Numbered from the stretch's first letter, positions 6,252 to 15,069 are shown. The stretch is 21,832 nucleotides of DNA from Geobacteraceae bacterium (GCA_020201305.1 JAIVHC010000188.1:1-21832), one strand, 5' to 3'. Program-made: numbers and translations. Notes: a model not told the origin generated them from the letters alone.

Positions 6252-8150
6252 TTACTCTTCTGCCTGTTCTGCCATTAAGCGCGCAATGGATTCGGAGAAT
6301 GCCACTGGATCGCGCGGTTTATCCCCTTCGAGCAGCAAGGCCTGGTCATAGAGGAGGCCGATGTACTCCTTGAGTTTGGGGCTCTCCTTGTCGGAGGCAA
6401 ACACCTGCTTCATCTTCCCGATCAGGTTATGCCCGGGGTTGACCTCCAAAACTCGCTGCCCCTGAGGCACATTCTGCCCCATGGCTTCAAACATTTTCGC
6501 CATTTTGGGATCAAGGTCATGCTCTCCGGCGACAAGGCATACGGCGGAATTTTTCAGACGCCCGGAAATTCTTACATCCTCTACCACATCCTTGAGCTCT
6601 TCCTTCATCATTTCAAGCAGATCGCCAAACTCTTTTTTCTGCTCTTCCTTGTCGGTATTGCCCAGATCAAGATCACCCTTGATTGCCGACTGGAACTGCT
6701 TATCCTTGTATGCGCCCAGGCCGGAAATGATGATGTCGTCAAAATCATCTGTCATGATCAGCACTTCGATCCCCTTTTCCTTGAACACCTCAAGGTAGGG
6801 AGAAGCTTCGGCATTGGCGCGATCCCCGCCGGTGATGTAGTAGATCTCTTCCTGATCTTCGGGCATTCGCTCCACATACTCCGCCAGGGTTGTAGTTTCA
6901 CCCGGCTTGGTTTTGGTGGATTCAAACAGCAGCAGATCGGCAATGGTTTCGCGGCGCTCGAAGTCGTGGTGTACCCCTTCTTTGAGGACGCGCCCGAACT
7001 CGGCGTAGAACTCTTTGTACGCTTCGGGCTCCTCCTTCTTCATATGCGCGAGGGTATCGAGCACCTTTTTGGTTATGTTCTTTTTTATTACACTGACCGC
7101 TTTGTTATGCTGCAGAATCTCACGGCTGACATTCAGAGGTAAATCAGCTGACTCCACCACCCCTTTCACAAAACGCAGGTAGGTGGGAAGCATCTCCTCG
7201 CAGTGATCCATGATCTGCACCCGGCGGACATAAAGGGTGGGACCGATTTTATAATCCTGATAGAAAATATCGTAGGGGCGTTTTTTCGGTATATATAGCA
7301 GGGCCGAGAACTCTGTAGTGCCCTCCGCACGGTAGTGAATCACCCTGGCCGGATCGGTAAAATCGTGGGAGATGTGCTTGTAGAACTCGTTGTACTCTTC
7401 GTCGCTGATCTCCTCTTTGCTCTTGAGCCAGATCGCCTTGCGTGAGTTCAGGGTCTCCTGCTCGGTTTCGGTGATGGTCTTCTCTTCATCTTCCGGATCG
7501 GGCTTGGAGCGGGTGACATCCATCACAATGGGGTATTCGATGAAGTCGGAGTACTGCTTTACCACCTTGCGCAGTTCGTACTCTTCGAGGAACTGCTTTT
7601 CATCCTCTTTAAGGGTCAGAATCACATCAGTGCCCTTACCCTCTTTTGAGGTATTCTCTATAGTGTATGTGCCATCTGTTTCTGACTCCCACACCACTGC
7701 GCTATCCGCATCCGCACCGGCTTTGCGCGTAATCACTGTGACCTTGTCGGCAACCATGAACGCAGAGTAGAACCCGACCCCGAACTGACCGATGAGCTCC
7801 GGGTTGTTTTCCACTTCACGGCTTTCGAGCAACTTGATGAATTCCTTGGTGCCTGAATGCGCAATGGTTCCCAGTGCCTCCACCGCCTCCTCTTCATTCA
7901 TACCGATGCCGTTATCCCGCACCGTGAGGGTTCCGGAGTCTTTATCTGCAATGAGTTCAATCTGCCACTCATCTCCACCTTCTACTACGGCAGAATCGGT
8001 AAGGGAAGCATAACGCGCCTTGTCAATGGCGTCCGATGAGTTGGAAATCAGTTCGCGGATAAAAATTTCTTTATTCGAATACAGTGAGTGCACCATCAGG
8101 TCGAGAATCTTGTTAACCTCGGCCTTAAATGCGTGTTTAGCTGCGCTCAT
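6252..8150 (-). CDS. htpG: Molecular chaperone HtpG (bacterial Hsp90)
   Basis: 632 residues, close to the 624 of E. coli HtpG. The N-terminal GHKL ATPase domain has IRELISNSSDAIDKARY (catalytic Glu and Mg-binding Asn), DNGIGM and GQFGVGFYSAF. The middle domain has LYVRRVQIMD and LPLNVSREILQ, and the C-terminal dimerisation domain ends ESIARLMAEQAEE. It is an ATP-driven cytoplasmic homodimer that folds client proteins. The start at MSAAKHAF (8150) has AGGAGG nine bases upstream; the longer frame to 8222 crosses that site and is rejected. No active-site residue appears lost. It likely has its own promoter overlapping the stop of the aminotransferase gene. Confidence 0.97.
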   Translation of the reverse strand: MSAAKHAFKAEVNKILDLMVHSLYSNKEIFIRELISNSSDAIDKARYASLTDSAVVEGGDEWQIELIADKDSGTLTVRDNGIGMNEEEAVEALGTIAHSGTKEFIKLLESREVENNPELIGQFGVGFYSAFMVADKVTVITRKAGADADSAVVWESETDGTYTIENTSKEGKGTDVILTLKEDEKQFLEEYELRKVVKQYSDFIEYPIVMDVTRSKPDPEDEEKTITETEQETLNSRKAIWLKSKEEISDEEYNEFYKHISHDFTDPARVIHYRAEGTTEFSALLYIPKKRPYDIFYQDYKIGPTLYVRRVQIMDHCEEMLPTYLRFVKGVVESADLPLNVSREILQHNKAVSVIKKNITKKVLDTLAHMKKEEPEAYKEFYAEFGRVLKEGVHHDFERRETIADLLLFESTKTKPGETTTLAEYVERMPEDQEEIYYITGGDRANAEASPYLEVFKEKGIEVLIMTDDFDDIIISGLGAYKDKQFQSAIKGDLDLGNTDKEEQKKEFGDLLEMMKEELKDVVEDVRISGRLKNSAVCLVAGEHDLDPKMAKMFEAMGQNVPQGQRVLEVNPGHNLIGKMKQVFASDKESPKLKEYIGLLYDQALLLEGDKPRDPVAFSESIARLMAEQAEE

Positions 8151-8267
8151 GGAAGTAATACCTCCTGTTAAAGATTTATCAGATACATTTCTCTGCGGCG
8201 AGATTGTCCACTTGAGGTTCAATTCTATTATGCTTCAGTGGAAGCCGCGGCCTCGTTACTGGCGGGA

Positions 8268-8295
8268 AGATAATCACCCCTGGGAGCATTGTCAA
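8268..8295 (-). promoter_or_regulatory. Candidate promoter for htpG
   Basis: On the minus strand TTGACA (8295-8290) is a perfect -35 box, 16 bases before TTATCT (8273-8268) as -10. The -35 contains the TGA stop of the upstream aminotransferase gene. The leader to the htpG ATG would be about 110 bases. It looks like a housekeeping promoter; I see no clear sigma-32 box or CIRCE operator. Confidence 0.45.
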
Positions 8296-9467
8296 CCGTA
8301 CGGGGGACAAATCGTACTGAAGCGTTTAACTGCTGCGGGCATATCCTCACAATTGAGATTGCCGAACGCCAGGCGCAGATAGCGCTGCTGCCCCGGTCCG
8401 AACGCGTCCCCCGGCAGACATATGAGGCCTGCCTGATCCGCGAGGAGGCGCGCGACCTGCCAAGAATCCAGCTCAGTCCACGGATGGCGGACCCAGGCAA
8501 AAAAAGCGCCACTTGCGCAGAGTTCAAACGGGTGCTGTACTCCTTCAAACAGAGCGCGGAAGGTATCGTGGCGTTCACGCATCCGTTCCGCGTTATATGC
8601 CACCCAGGAGTCGAGGTTGCGGCACCCCCATGCCAGCGCCCCCTGGGTAATGCGAGGCTGACACACCACCATACTGTCCTGAATCTTCAACGCCTGGCGG
8701 ATCAGTTCCTCGCCTGCGATCAGAGCGCCTGCGCGATAACCGGTGATGGCAAAGGTTTTACCGAAGGAAGCCAGGTGGATAAAATTTTTACCCCAGTCCG
8801 GCTTACTGAAAAGGTGATGAGGTTCCTGATCCGGGGGCAAAAAGGCGTTGTAGGTTTCATCCAGTACTAAAGCAACATTATGGGCTGAGGCGCACTGGTA
8901 TAACTCCTCAACTTCAGCCACGCTCAACACCCTCCCGGTGGGATTACTCGGGGTGACAACCACCAGGGCGCGGGTGCGGGAGGTTACATGCAGGGCTATA
9001 GCGTCAATATCTGAACCCCCATCAGCAGTGGCAGGAACAAATACGGGCTTAATTCCCAGGGTGTCAAGAGCCATGGGATGATCGAAATATGCCGGCACCT
9101 GCACAATCACCTCATCCCCGGCTTCGGCTACCAGCAACATCGCAAGCCAAAAGGCCTGGCTCGCTCCGATGCTCAGACAGATATTTTCCGCAGAGGGGGC
9201 ACCGCAATAGCGGCGCGCATACCAGGACGCCACCTCAGCACGCACCTCTTTAAGACCTTCATCAGGCGAATACATCGCCACTTCGGGACGCGCCACGAGT
9301 TTTTGCAGATACTGGCGCATCCCCGGAGCCGGGGGATAGTCAGGAACCGCCTGACACATGTCAACCAGGGGGCGATGGTCGGAAAAGGTGCGCCCTGCCA
9401 CCCAGCGCTTAACTTCGGTAATAGGGGGAGAACCCACCTGTTGCATTCTTGGCGTAATAGGGAACAT
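8292..9467 (-). CDS. PLP-dependent aminotransferase, class I/II
   Basis: 391 residues of the fold-type I aspartate aminotransferase superfamily. Visible are YSPDEGLKEVRAEVASWY (near 85), SIGASQAF for the phosphate-side loop, VTPSNPTGRVL, LVLDETYNAF with the PLP-pairing Asp, and the Schiff-base lysine K237 in SFGKTFAITGYRAG. The substrate arginine region is LRLAFGNL near the C-terminus. The exact amino donor cannot be set from sequence; it resembles the broad MalY/AspC-like group that includes aromatic and branched-chain enzymes. GGAG lies eight bases before the ATG. It follows the M20 peptidase by 25 bases and is probably co-transcribed with it. Confidence 0.88.
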   Translation of the reverse strand: MFPITPRMQQVGSPPITEVKRWVAGRTFSDHRPLVDMCQAVPDYPPAPGMRQYLQKLVARPEVAMYSPDEGLKEVRAEVASWYARRYCGAPSAENICLSIGASQAFWLAMLLVAEAGDEVIVQVPAYFDHPMALDTLGIKPVFVPATADGGSDIDAIALHVTSRTRALVVVTPSNPTGRVLSVAEVEELYQCASAHNVALVLDETYNAFLPPDQEPHHLFSKPDWGKNFIHLASFGKTFAITGYRAGALIAGEELIRQALKIQDSMVVCQPRITQGALAWGCRNLDSWVAYNAERMRERHDTFRALFEGVQHPFELCASGAFFAWVRHPWTELDSWQVARLLADQAGLICLPGDAFGPGQQRYLRLAFGNLNCEDMPAAVKRFSTICPPYG

Positions 9468-9492
9468 ATTTTACACTCCATAGATACTAAAT

Positions 9493-10638
9493 TCAGGTTG
9501 CAGTCGAGGAGATGTTGCGCACACATTCGAGCAGCAGAGCCGCCACCGATTCAAGATCGGCAACACGGATATATTCACTCGAGGTGTGGACCTTGTTCAT
9601 CCCCGTAGCCAGATTAAGGGTAACGATACCATGGGCATTAAACAAATTGGCATCACTGCCGCCCCCGGAACGTCCTACCTCAAGCTGCTGTCCCAGGGTG
9701 GCGGCAGCATTGCGTAAGGCATACAGGATAGGTGCATCTTCCGGCACATTCATCAGGGGATAATCCGCTATGATTTCGCATTCAACCCCCACCTTTGGAA
9801 AATCTGGGTTAGCGCTATAATGGCGCACTGCAGCATGCAGACAAGAGCACATGTGGTCGGTCTGATGCTTAAGGCCCTCTTCAGAAAAACTGCGCACCTC
9901 ACCTAGAATTTCTACCGCATCCGGAACAATGTTGCTGGCCTGTCCGCCGTGAATAACCCCGAGGTTAGCGGTGGTATCGGCATCAATGCGCCCGAGACGC
10001 ATGTGCTCGATGCCACGGGCAGCGATACGAATAGCGCTGATACCATGTTCCGGATCAAGCCCCGCATGGGACGCGCGCCCGCGAATACGAAATTTGAGCT
10101 TGTTAGCACACGGGGCACTGCGCGCCACCGTTCCTACCCCGGAAGTATCCAGTACAAACCCGTGGCGGGCGTTCAGGGTGGCGAAATCGAGGTTTTTCGA
10201 TCCGAGTAACCCCACCTCTTCGCACACGGTAAACACCAGCTCCAGGGGTGGGTGGGGGATGCTTTCCCGCTGCAGCACAGTAACCACCTCTAGAATCTGC
10301 GCAATACCCGATTTATCATCCGCACCGAGGACGGTATCTCCGGCGCTGGTGAACACCCCGGCCTGCAGTAACGGTTCCACGCCCTGCGCAGGTGAAACTG
10401 TATCCAGATGCGCCGACAGGAGCAAAGGGGGACCTTCATGCCTATCGGCGGGGATACGTGCAATAATGTTTCCGCTTTCACTTCCTGTCACTGCTGCGGA
10501 AGAGTCACGCTCCACACTTGCACCCAGCTGCTCGAGACGAGCATGGAGATACGCCGCGATCTCCCCTTCGTGAAAGGACGGACTTGCAATAGCTGCCATG
10601 GTTTCAAATTCTGCACAAAGTCGAGTGGTGTCGATCAT
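9493..10638 (-). CDS. M20 family metallopeptidase, peptidase T-like
   Basis: 381 residues. Two-zinc M20 motifs are complete: LLLSAHLDTVSP (His and catalytic-neighbour Asp), LGADDKSG (bridging Asp), VCEEVGLLGS (general base Glu then ligand Glu), VLDTSG (Asp), and a C-terminal NKVHTSSEY (His). The lid/dimerisation domain holds GRASHAGLDPEHG. This pattern is closest to the PepT-like/YqjE M20 subgroup, so it probably cleaves short peptides in the cytoplasm; the family also includes deacylases. The start is secure: GAGGA five bases before the ATG. It appears first in a two-gene unit with the aminotransferase, which fits peptide-derived amino acid use (inference). Confidence 0.88.
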   Translation of the reverse strand: MIDTTRLCAEFETMAAIASPSFHEGEIAAYLHARLEQLGASVERDSSAAVTGSESGNIIARIPADRHEGPPLLLSAHLDTVSPAQGVEPLLQAGVFTSAGDTVLGADDKSGIAQILEVVTVLQRESIPHPPLELVFTVCEEVGLLGSKNLDFATLNARHGFVLDTSGVGTVARSAPCANKLKFRIRGRASHAGLDPEHGISAIRIAARGIEHMRLGRIDADTTANLGVIHGGQASNIVPDAVEILGEVRSFSEEGLKHQTDHMCSCLHAAVRHYSANPDFPKVGVECEIIADYPLMNVPEDAPILYALRNAAATLGQQLEVGRSGGGSDANLFNAHGIVTLNLATGMNKVHTSSEYIRVADLESVAALLLECVRNISSTAT

Positions 10639-10665
10639 AAATTCCTCACATGTGGGTATGTCCGA

Positions 10666-10694
10666 ATTGTTTTTTGTGTTTTTTCATATGCCAA
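10666..10694 (-). promoter_or_regulatory. Candidate promoter for the M20 peptidase gene
   Basis: On the minus strand TTGGCA (10694-10689) and AACAAT (10671-10666) are 17 bases apart, giving a short leader of about 20 bases to the ATG at 10638. The -35 is good and the -10 weak. It lies 13 bases from the left end of repeat copy 2. Confidence 0.35.
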
Positions 10695-10707
10695 GCTAAA
10701 CCTAATT

Positions 10708-10855
10708 CTTTCGCAAAAAAGCATAAGATGGCTAAGCAAAAATTTCGACCTACAAGGCCTGGTGGTTTTTCAGGGACGAAGGCATACATCTGGTATGTCG
10801 AGGTCCTGAAAAAACGCCGTAACGCCGGAGGACGGACTTTTTGCGACGCCATCAA
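10708..10855 (+). repeat. MITE-like dispersed repeat, copy 2
   Basis: 148 bp, the same length and orientation as the copy at 2817-2964, with six mismatches. TTCGCAAAAA at the left end (10710) and TTTTTGCGA at the right end (10838-10846) are inverted. The central hairpin is better paired here than in copy 1: TCAGGGAC against GTCCTGA, and CATAC against GTATG around the loop ATCTG. No clear target duplication is left at its flanks, so it may be the older insertion (inference). It fills much of the 448-bp space between the divergent peptidase and M23 genes. Confidence 0.75.
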
Positions 10856-10868
10856 CCCTGACACATAG
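10728..10868 (+). CDS. Small ORF in repeat copy 2, unproven
   Basis: A 46-codon frame, MAKQKFRPTRPGGFSGTKAY onward to CDAINPDT, ending at TAG 10868. Against copy 1, four of the five base differences inside the shared frame are silent; the exception is His to Tyr. The frame is also open upstream to 10650, but nothing supports that start. The function is unknown and translation is doubtful. Confidence 0.2.
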   Translation: MAKQKFRPTRPGGFSGTKAYIWYVEVLKKRRNAGGRTFCDAINPDT

Positions 10869-11086
10869 AAGCTGTAGACATTTTAAACAGACCTCTGCTA
10901 CTATCACCACACAAAATGTTGGGATATTGAATATCTGCATGTCAGTATACACTTATATGCAATGTCCCTCGTCTTCATCCGTCAGGCTCGGATTTGGAGC
11001 TTTTGTTTTGACCAACCCGTCACCCTAAAAGGCTTTCCTGCATAAACTATGACTTCGCAAAATTCCCACAACGCCGGCGCCAGAGC
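10856..11086. other. Intergenic stretch before the M23 gene
   Basis: 231 bases with no confident gene. It holds the palindrome GATATTGAATATC (10923-10935) and TGCAT/ATGCA arms around 10937-10962, possible protein-binding sites. TTGACC at 11008 has no matching -10 at normal spacing. A stray ATG at 11049 opens another frame than the M23 gene. Confidence 0.4.
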
Positions 11087-12397
11087 ATGGTTCTGTTTCT
11101 GCTTCTCGTCGGTATCGGCACCCTGCTCTATTTCTTTATTCAGGATAAAAGCCTGTATGAATCTGAGGTGCCGCAACCTGTTGATCCTGTTGATCCCCAC
11201 ATCCTGCAGCCGGCAGTGTTTGACGACCCCCTGCCTGAAGCGATTATTGAATCCCGGCGTGAGACCATTAGCCATGCAGTGGAATCGGGTGAAACCATCA
11301 CCCATCTGCTCGGACACTATTTTTCTCCGGCGGAGATCCTTCAGATAGCCCGGAAAGCCAAACCGGTGTTTCCACTGCATAAACTGAGCGCCGGACATCA
11401 GTACAGCATTGAATTGGAGGAAGAAGAGTTTATCTCCTTCCGCTACGATATTGACAGCGAAGAGCAGCTCATCATTGAGAAAAAAGACGGGGAGATCCAC
11501 GTTGAACGCAAGCCGATTCCCTACGATATCGAAGTAGAAAGCATCGGCACCGAGATCGAATCGAGCCTGTTCGGGAGTATTGCCTCCATCGGAGAGTCGT
11601 CCCAACTCGCGATAGACATTATGAACATCTTCGCCTGGGATATCGATTTCATTCGCGATATCCGCCGGGGGGATTACTTCAGCGCCATCGTGGAAAAGCG
11701 TTACCGCAATGGTAAGTTGGAAGGCTACGGCAACGTACTCGCGGCCCATTTCAGCAACCAGGGGGAAAACTTTTACGCCTTTTACTATGCCAACAACGGT
11801 TCCGGCGGCTACTATGATCAACATGGGCAGAGTCTGCGCAAGGCATTTCTCAAAGCCCCGCTTTCCTACACGCGCATCTCATCCGGCTATACCAACAGTC
11901 GCTACCATCCGGTTCTCAACGAATGGCGCCCCCATCTTGCGGTAGACTATGCAGCCCCCACGGGTACCCCGGTAAAAGCAATTGCCGAGGGCACTGTAGC
12001 GCGCAAGAGTTACGACCGCAACAACGGTAATATGATCCGCCTGCGGCACAAGAATGCATACGAATCAACCTACATCCATCTGAACAGATTCGGACGCGGC
12101 ATCAAAAAGGGGGTAAAAGTAAAACAGGGAGATATCATCGGCTATGTGGGTAGCACCGGATTAGCTACCGGGCCGCATCTTGACTTTCGGGTGTTTAAAA
12201 ACGGTACCCCCATCAACCCGCTGAGGATCAAGGCAACTCCGGCAGAGCCTATCGCCTCCCATAACAAGGCAGAATTCGCTGACGCTGTTGATATAATGCG
12301 TGCAAGACTTGCGCTGAAGTCGGAGCAGATCCAGAAGTCCATCAACAGCAGAACGGCTACCGCCAGAGAAGGTTTGGACACGGCCAACACGTTGTGA
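11087..12397 (+). CDS. M23 family metallopeptidase (murein endopeptidase), membrane-anchored
   Basis: 436 residues. A hydrophobic segment (residues 2-18) should hold it in the inner membrane facing the periplasm. Residues 60-150 resemble the OapA/LysM-like region of MepM/ShyA-type enzymes (HAVESGETITHLLGHY). The catalytic M23 domain spans about 265-390: HLAVD (H283, D287), a central H331 in YIHLNRF, and TGPHLDFRV with H364. The usual HxH is HxD here (D366). These enzymes cut peptide cross-links in peptidoglycan. The start is uncertain: no ribosome site precedes 11087, and the frame is open upstream with basic residues RRRQS but no start codon. The stop overlaps the next gene as GTGA. Confidence 0.85.
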   Translation: MVLFLLLVGIGTLLYFFIQDKSLYESEVPQPVDPVDPHILQPAVFDDPLPEAIIESRRETISHAVESGETITHLLGHYFSPAEILQIARKAKPVFPLHKLSAGHQYSIELEEEEFISFRYDIDSEEQLIIEKKDGEIHVERKPIPYDIEVESIGTEIESSLFGSIASIGESSQLAIDIMNIFAWDIDFIRDIRRGDYFSAIVEKRYRNGKLEGYGNVLAAHFSNQGENFYAFYYANNGSGGYYDQHGQSLRKAFLKAPLSYTRISSGYTNSRYHPVLNEWRPHLAVDYAAPTGTPVKAIAEGTVARKSYDRNNGNMIRLRHKNAYESTYIHLNRFGRGIKKGVKVKQGDIIGYVGSTGLATGPHLDFRVFKNGTPINPLRIKATPAEPIASHNKAEFADAVDIMRARLALKSEQIQKSINSRTATAREGLDTANTL

Positions 12398-13002
12398 ACT
12401 ATCTGCTTCACCTGATGTTTTCTGATCCCACCCCCGACTGCTACGCGGGAAATCTGATGGGAGACTTTGTCAAGGGATCTCTGGAGGGACACAGCCAGCG
12501 CTTCAGCGCCGGGATCATCCGCGGCCTGAAGCAACACCGGCACATCGACAGCTACGCCCAGCGTTCAGGGGTTTTCAAACAAAGTTATCGGCGCCTGGAT
12601 TCAAGCTACGGACTCTATCGTGGCATCATGGTGGATCTGTTTTACGACCATTTTGCCGCACGCAACTGGAGCCGCTACCACCCTCAGGCGCTACCCGATT
12701 TTGCACATACGATCTACGCCATCCTCGCCAATCATCCCGGTCTTGTTCCTGACTTCGCCACCATCGTACCACGCATGCAGCAACACAATTGGCTGGTTGC
12801 ATACATGCGCATCCAAACCATAGAACGCGCCCTGAACTTCATCAGTCAGCGCGCTAAAGCACATGATCCTCTGCAAAGTGCCATCACCCAACTGGAACGC
12901 AACTACGAGGCTCTGGAGCAGGACTGCTTGCTTTTCATCGAAGAAACTCTGAAGTGGATCGCAGAGGAGCGCTACAAAAGCAACTCCCCCTGGGAGCAGT
13001 AA
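12394..13002 (+). CDS. ACP phosphodiesterase-like protein (AcpH/DUF479 family)
   Basis: 202 residues from a GTG at 12394 that overlaps the M23 stop, so translation is probably coupled. Family features: MNYLLHLMFSD at the start, then AGNLMGDFVKGSL with the metal-binding Asp, KQHRHIDSYAQRSGVFKQS, and MVDLFYDHFAARNW. In E. coli AcpH removes the phosphopantetheine arm of acyl carrier protein, and its fold is an HD-like metal hydrolase; whether this homologue does the same is not shown. The length matches AcpH (about 193). A short gap of 20 bases separates it from the convergent DUF1015 gene, with no good terminator between. Confidence 0.85.
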   Translation: MNYLLHLMFSDPTPDCYAGNLMGDFVKGSLEGHSQRFSAGIIRGLKQHRHIDSYAQRSGVFKQSYRRLDSSYGLYRGIMVDLFYDHFAARNWSRYHPQALPDFAHTIYAILANHPGLVPDFATIVPRMQQHNWLVAYMRIQTIERALNFISQRAKAHDPLQSAITQLERNYEALEQDCLLFIEETLKWIAEERYKSNSPWEQ

Positions 13003-13022
13003 GCTGGAACTCCCCTCCGCGA

Positions 13023-14369
13023 CTAAGAGTCCATACGGATTCTGCGCCCTTCGAGATAAAAGCGTTTTTCATCCGCCTCACCCATGGAGAAGGTCTTGCG
13101 CGGTAGAGCACCGTCCTGCACGATGGTGCGGAAAAAGTCGTGTTTGGAGATTGCCGGGAGATAGAATCCCGCACATACCGGACGCGAACCTATCCGGGTA
13201 ACACTTTCGGCGCCGTGGATATAGTCAATCCGCACATCTTCCTGCTCTTCCAGGTAGTCATCCAGAAAGTCCTGCAACGAGCCAACCGCAAGAGTTTTCT
13301 GCGGCCGCGCAATGCGCAGGAGAAAATACTCACCACTCAAAACACATCCAATGCAGTGGTCATTCCCCTCTTCAGCCGCTGCCATAGCGGTCAGACACGT
13401 ATCGGCGTCCGCATGTGGCTCCAGGGTGCACTCCATCCCCGCAACACGGAAAAATTGTTCCATATCCTGCTGCAGTTGCTCAACATCCACATTAAACAAC
13501 ACGCGATGAATCGCTTCAAATTCCAGCCCCGGATCGTGGATATTCACCAACTCCACCAGGGCATAACGCGCCGGATGCTGCATAATCGATTCAGGATCCG
13601 AAGTCTGCTGTTTAAGCTCCTCCCACAGGGCCTTGGCAGTAGCAAAAGAGTGGTTGCCATCGCCCATGGCGTACAGCATCACATCTTCATGTCCGGGATA
13701 TTTGCGCTGATATTCGTGTGGATCGGCAAGGGCCTGTAATGCCTGCCCCACCTGTTGGTGCAATTGCGGATCCTCCACAAGGTATCCGTTCAGATGCCCG
13801 CTCTCGGCGTAGAGGCCAAAATCGTAGATTTTCTTCAACTTGGATTCAAACAGCGGCTCGATCACCGTCTTTCGCGGATCGTCAATCAGCACCATGATGT
13901 GCGGCAGTTCCAGCGGTGCATTACGCCGTACCTTGATACGCGGCGGGAGGCGATCCATAATGGTGCCTTCGGTAGCGCGAATCAGTGAGTGCGATCCCTT
14001 GCTGTAATCGTAGCACTCCAGGTCGAGTGCAACCATGAGTCCCTGACGCTGCGGCACCATGGAAGTGCGGCGTTGCACCAACACAAACCCCGGATCATGT
14101 TCCACAAGGGTTCCATCCTTCATATAGGTGTGCATGGTGGAGTTGATCTGCCGGATCCGCTCTTCTACATCTTCATCCTCAAGATATACCTCCGGCAGAG
14201 TCATCTTCAGTGTTGAAGGGGCACTTCCAATGAATGCAGCGAGGTCCTCCCAGTACTGAGGATCTGAAGTATACTGATCACAGGCAATAACTGCCCATTT
14301 CTGCATATCGATGCCAGCAGCGGGTAAAAGAATACGTGGTACCTGAAGGCCAATATCAGAAAAGTTCAT
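13023..14369 (-). CDS. DUF1015 family protein
   Basis: 448 residues with a DUF1015 pattern: VPRILLPAAGIDMQKWAVIA near the start, CDQYTSDPQYWEDL near 30, then GDGNHSFATAKALWEEL near 220 and the C-terminal GSRPVCAGFYLPAISKHDFF. DUF1015 proteins are widespread soluble proteins distantly related to ParB/sulfiredoxin-fold kinases. I do not assign a reaction. AAGGA lies nine bases before the ATG at 14369. It is 43 bases downstream of the SH3 protein gene and probably last in a unit with that gene and the radical SAM genes. Confidence 0.8.
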   Translation of the reverse strand: MNFSDIGLQVPRILLPAAGIDMQKWAVIACDQYTSDPQYWEDLAAFIGSAPSTLKMTLPEVYLEDEDVEERIRQINSTMHTYMKDGTLVEHDPGFVLVQRRTSMVPQRQGLMVALDLECYDYSKGSHSLIRATEGTIMDRLPPRIKVRRNAPLELPHIMVLIDDPRKTVIEPLFESKLKKIYDFGLYAESGHLNGYLVEDPQLHQQVGQALQALADPHEYQRKYPGHEDVMLYAMGDGNHSFATAKALWEELKQQTSDPESIMQHPARYALVELVNIHDPGLEFEAIHRVLFNVDVEQLQQDMEQFFRVAGMECTLEPHADADTCLTAMAAAEEGNDHCIGCVLSGEYFLLRIARPQKTLAVGSLQDFLDDYLEEQEDVRIDYIHGAESVTRIGSRPVCAGFYLPAISKHDFFRTIVQDGALPRKTFSMGEADEKRFYLEGRRIRMDS

Positions 14370-14412
14370 GAATATATATCCTTGGTGTATTTAGTGTTCT
14401 ATCCCTCAGCCG

Positions 14413-15069
14413 TTAAATTCCGCTAAAGTCGCGACGCTTTTTTCTTCTCGACAATTTACCCATAATCCACCCCGCAAACAGTGTCCCCCCTCCAGCGAGA
14501 AACCATTTGACGCTAACAGTGCTGAGAATGGTGCGGTTTTCCTTTTGGAGTTTAGTCAATTCCTTCTGTGCCGCATCCAGTTCACGCTGTAGACGCTTAC
14601 GTTCCTTATCCAGCATCAGGGCATTATCAGAGAGTTCGCGTATTTCGACCAACTCCTCCTCCTTGGTGCGCAACTGCTCCTGGAGCAGTTCCACTTCGGC
14701 GCGTGCCTGCTCTGCCTCAGCTACCACATCAGCACGCTCTGCAACCTGGGAGGTTAAACGTTCAACCTCATCCTGGAGCTCATTTATCCGTTGACTCTTG
14801 GGTCGCTTGGAAGAGATATACTGCTTCAACACATATCCTTCGGTGCCATCATCAAGACGTACGTGCAAATAGCGACCCTGCTCCTCCAGCACTTCCACGG
14901 GGGTATCTGTCTTCAAAGTACGCAGGACACGATATTGGTTGCCCATCCCTTCGCGGAGAGTGATTACCAGCTGATCTGCCACATAGCGGGTATCAGCAAC
15001 GGCCGAACCTGCGAGGGTTGCAAAGCTTAAAACACAGATCAAAAGACCCGTTACAAGGTTTTTTTTCAT
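14413..15069 (-). CDS. SH3 domain/coiled-coil/TM protein (TIGR04211, YgiM-like)
   Basis: 218 residues in a clear four-part layout. A signal peptide (1-25, ending GSAVA-D) is followed by a bacterial SH3 domain (27-88; LREGMGNQYRVLRTL, GRYLHVRLDDGTEGYVLKQY). Next comes a long charged coiled coil (about 93-185) and one transmembrane helix (about 190-207, WFLAGGGTLFAGWIMG) with a basic cytoplasmic tail KLSRRKKRR. It should be a periplasmic protein anchored at the C-terminus, with SH3b domains often binding peptidoglycan. The biochemical role of this family is unknown. AGGAG precedes the ATG by seven bases. It follows the radical SAM gene by 25 bases. Confidence 0.88.
   Translation of the reverse strand: MKKNLVTGLLICVLSFATLAGSAVADTRYVADQLVITLREGMGNQYRVLRTLKTDTPVEVLEEQGRYLHVRLDDGTEGYVLKQYISSKRPKSQRINELQDEVERLTSQVAERADVVAEAEQARAEVELLQEQLRTKEEELVEIRELSDNALMLDKERKRLQRELDAAQKELTKLQKENRTILSTVSVKWFLAGGGTLFAGWIMGKLSRRKKRRDFSGI

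Noticed and set aside
6429..7142. Plus-strand open frame of 237 codons inside htpG
   Set aside because: It is antisense to strongly conserved Hsp90 coding sequence and has no family features.
10982..11824. Large minus-strand open frame (280 codons) opposite the M23 gene
   Set aside because: The plus-strand frame carries clear M23 motifs; the antisense frame has no recognisable domain and follows the codon structure of its partner.
12984..13014. Possible terminator between the AcpH-like and DUF1015 genes
   Set aside because: GGGAG/CTCCC can pair, but the stem is only five bases and there is no T-run in either direction.
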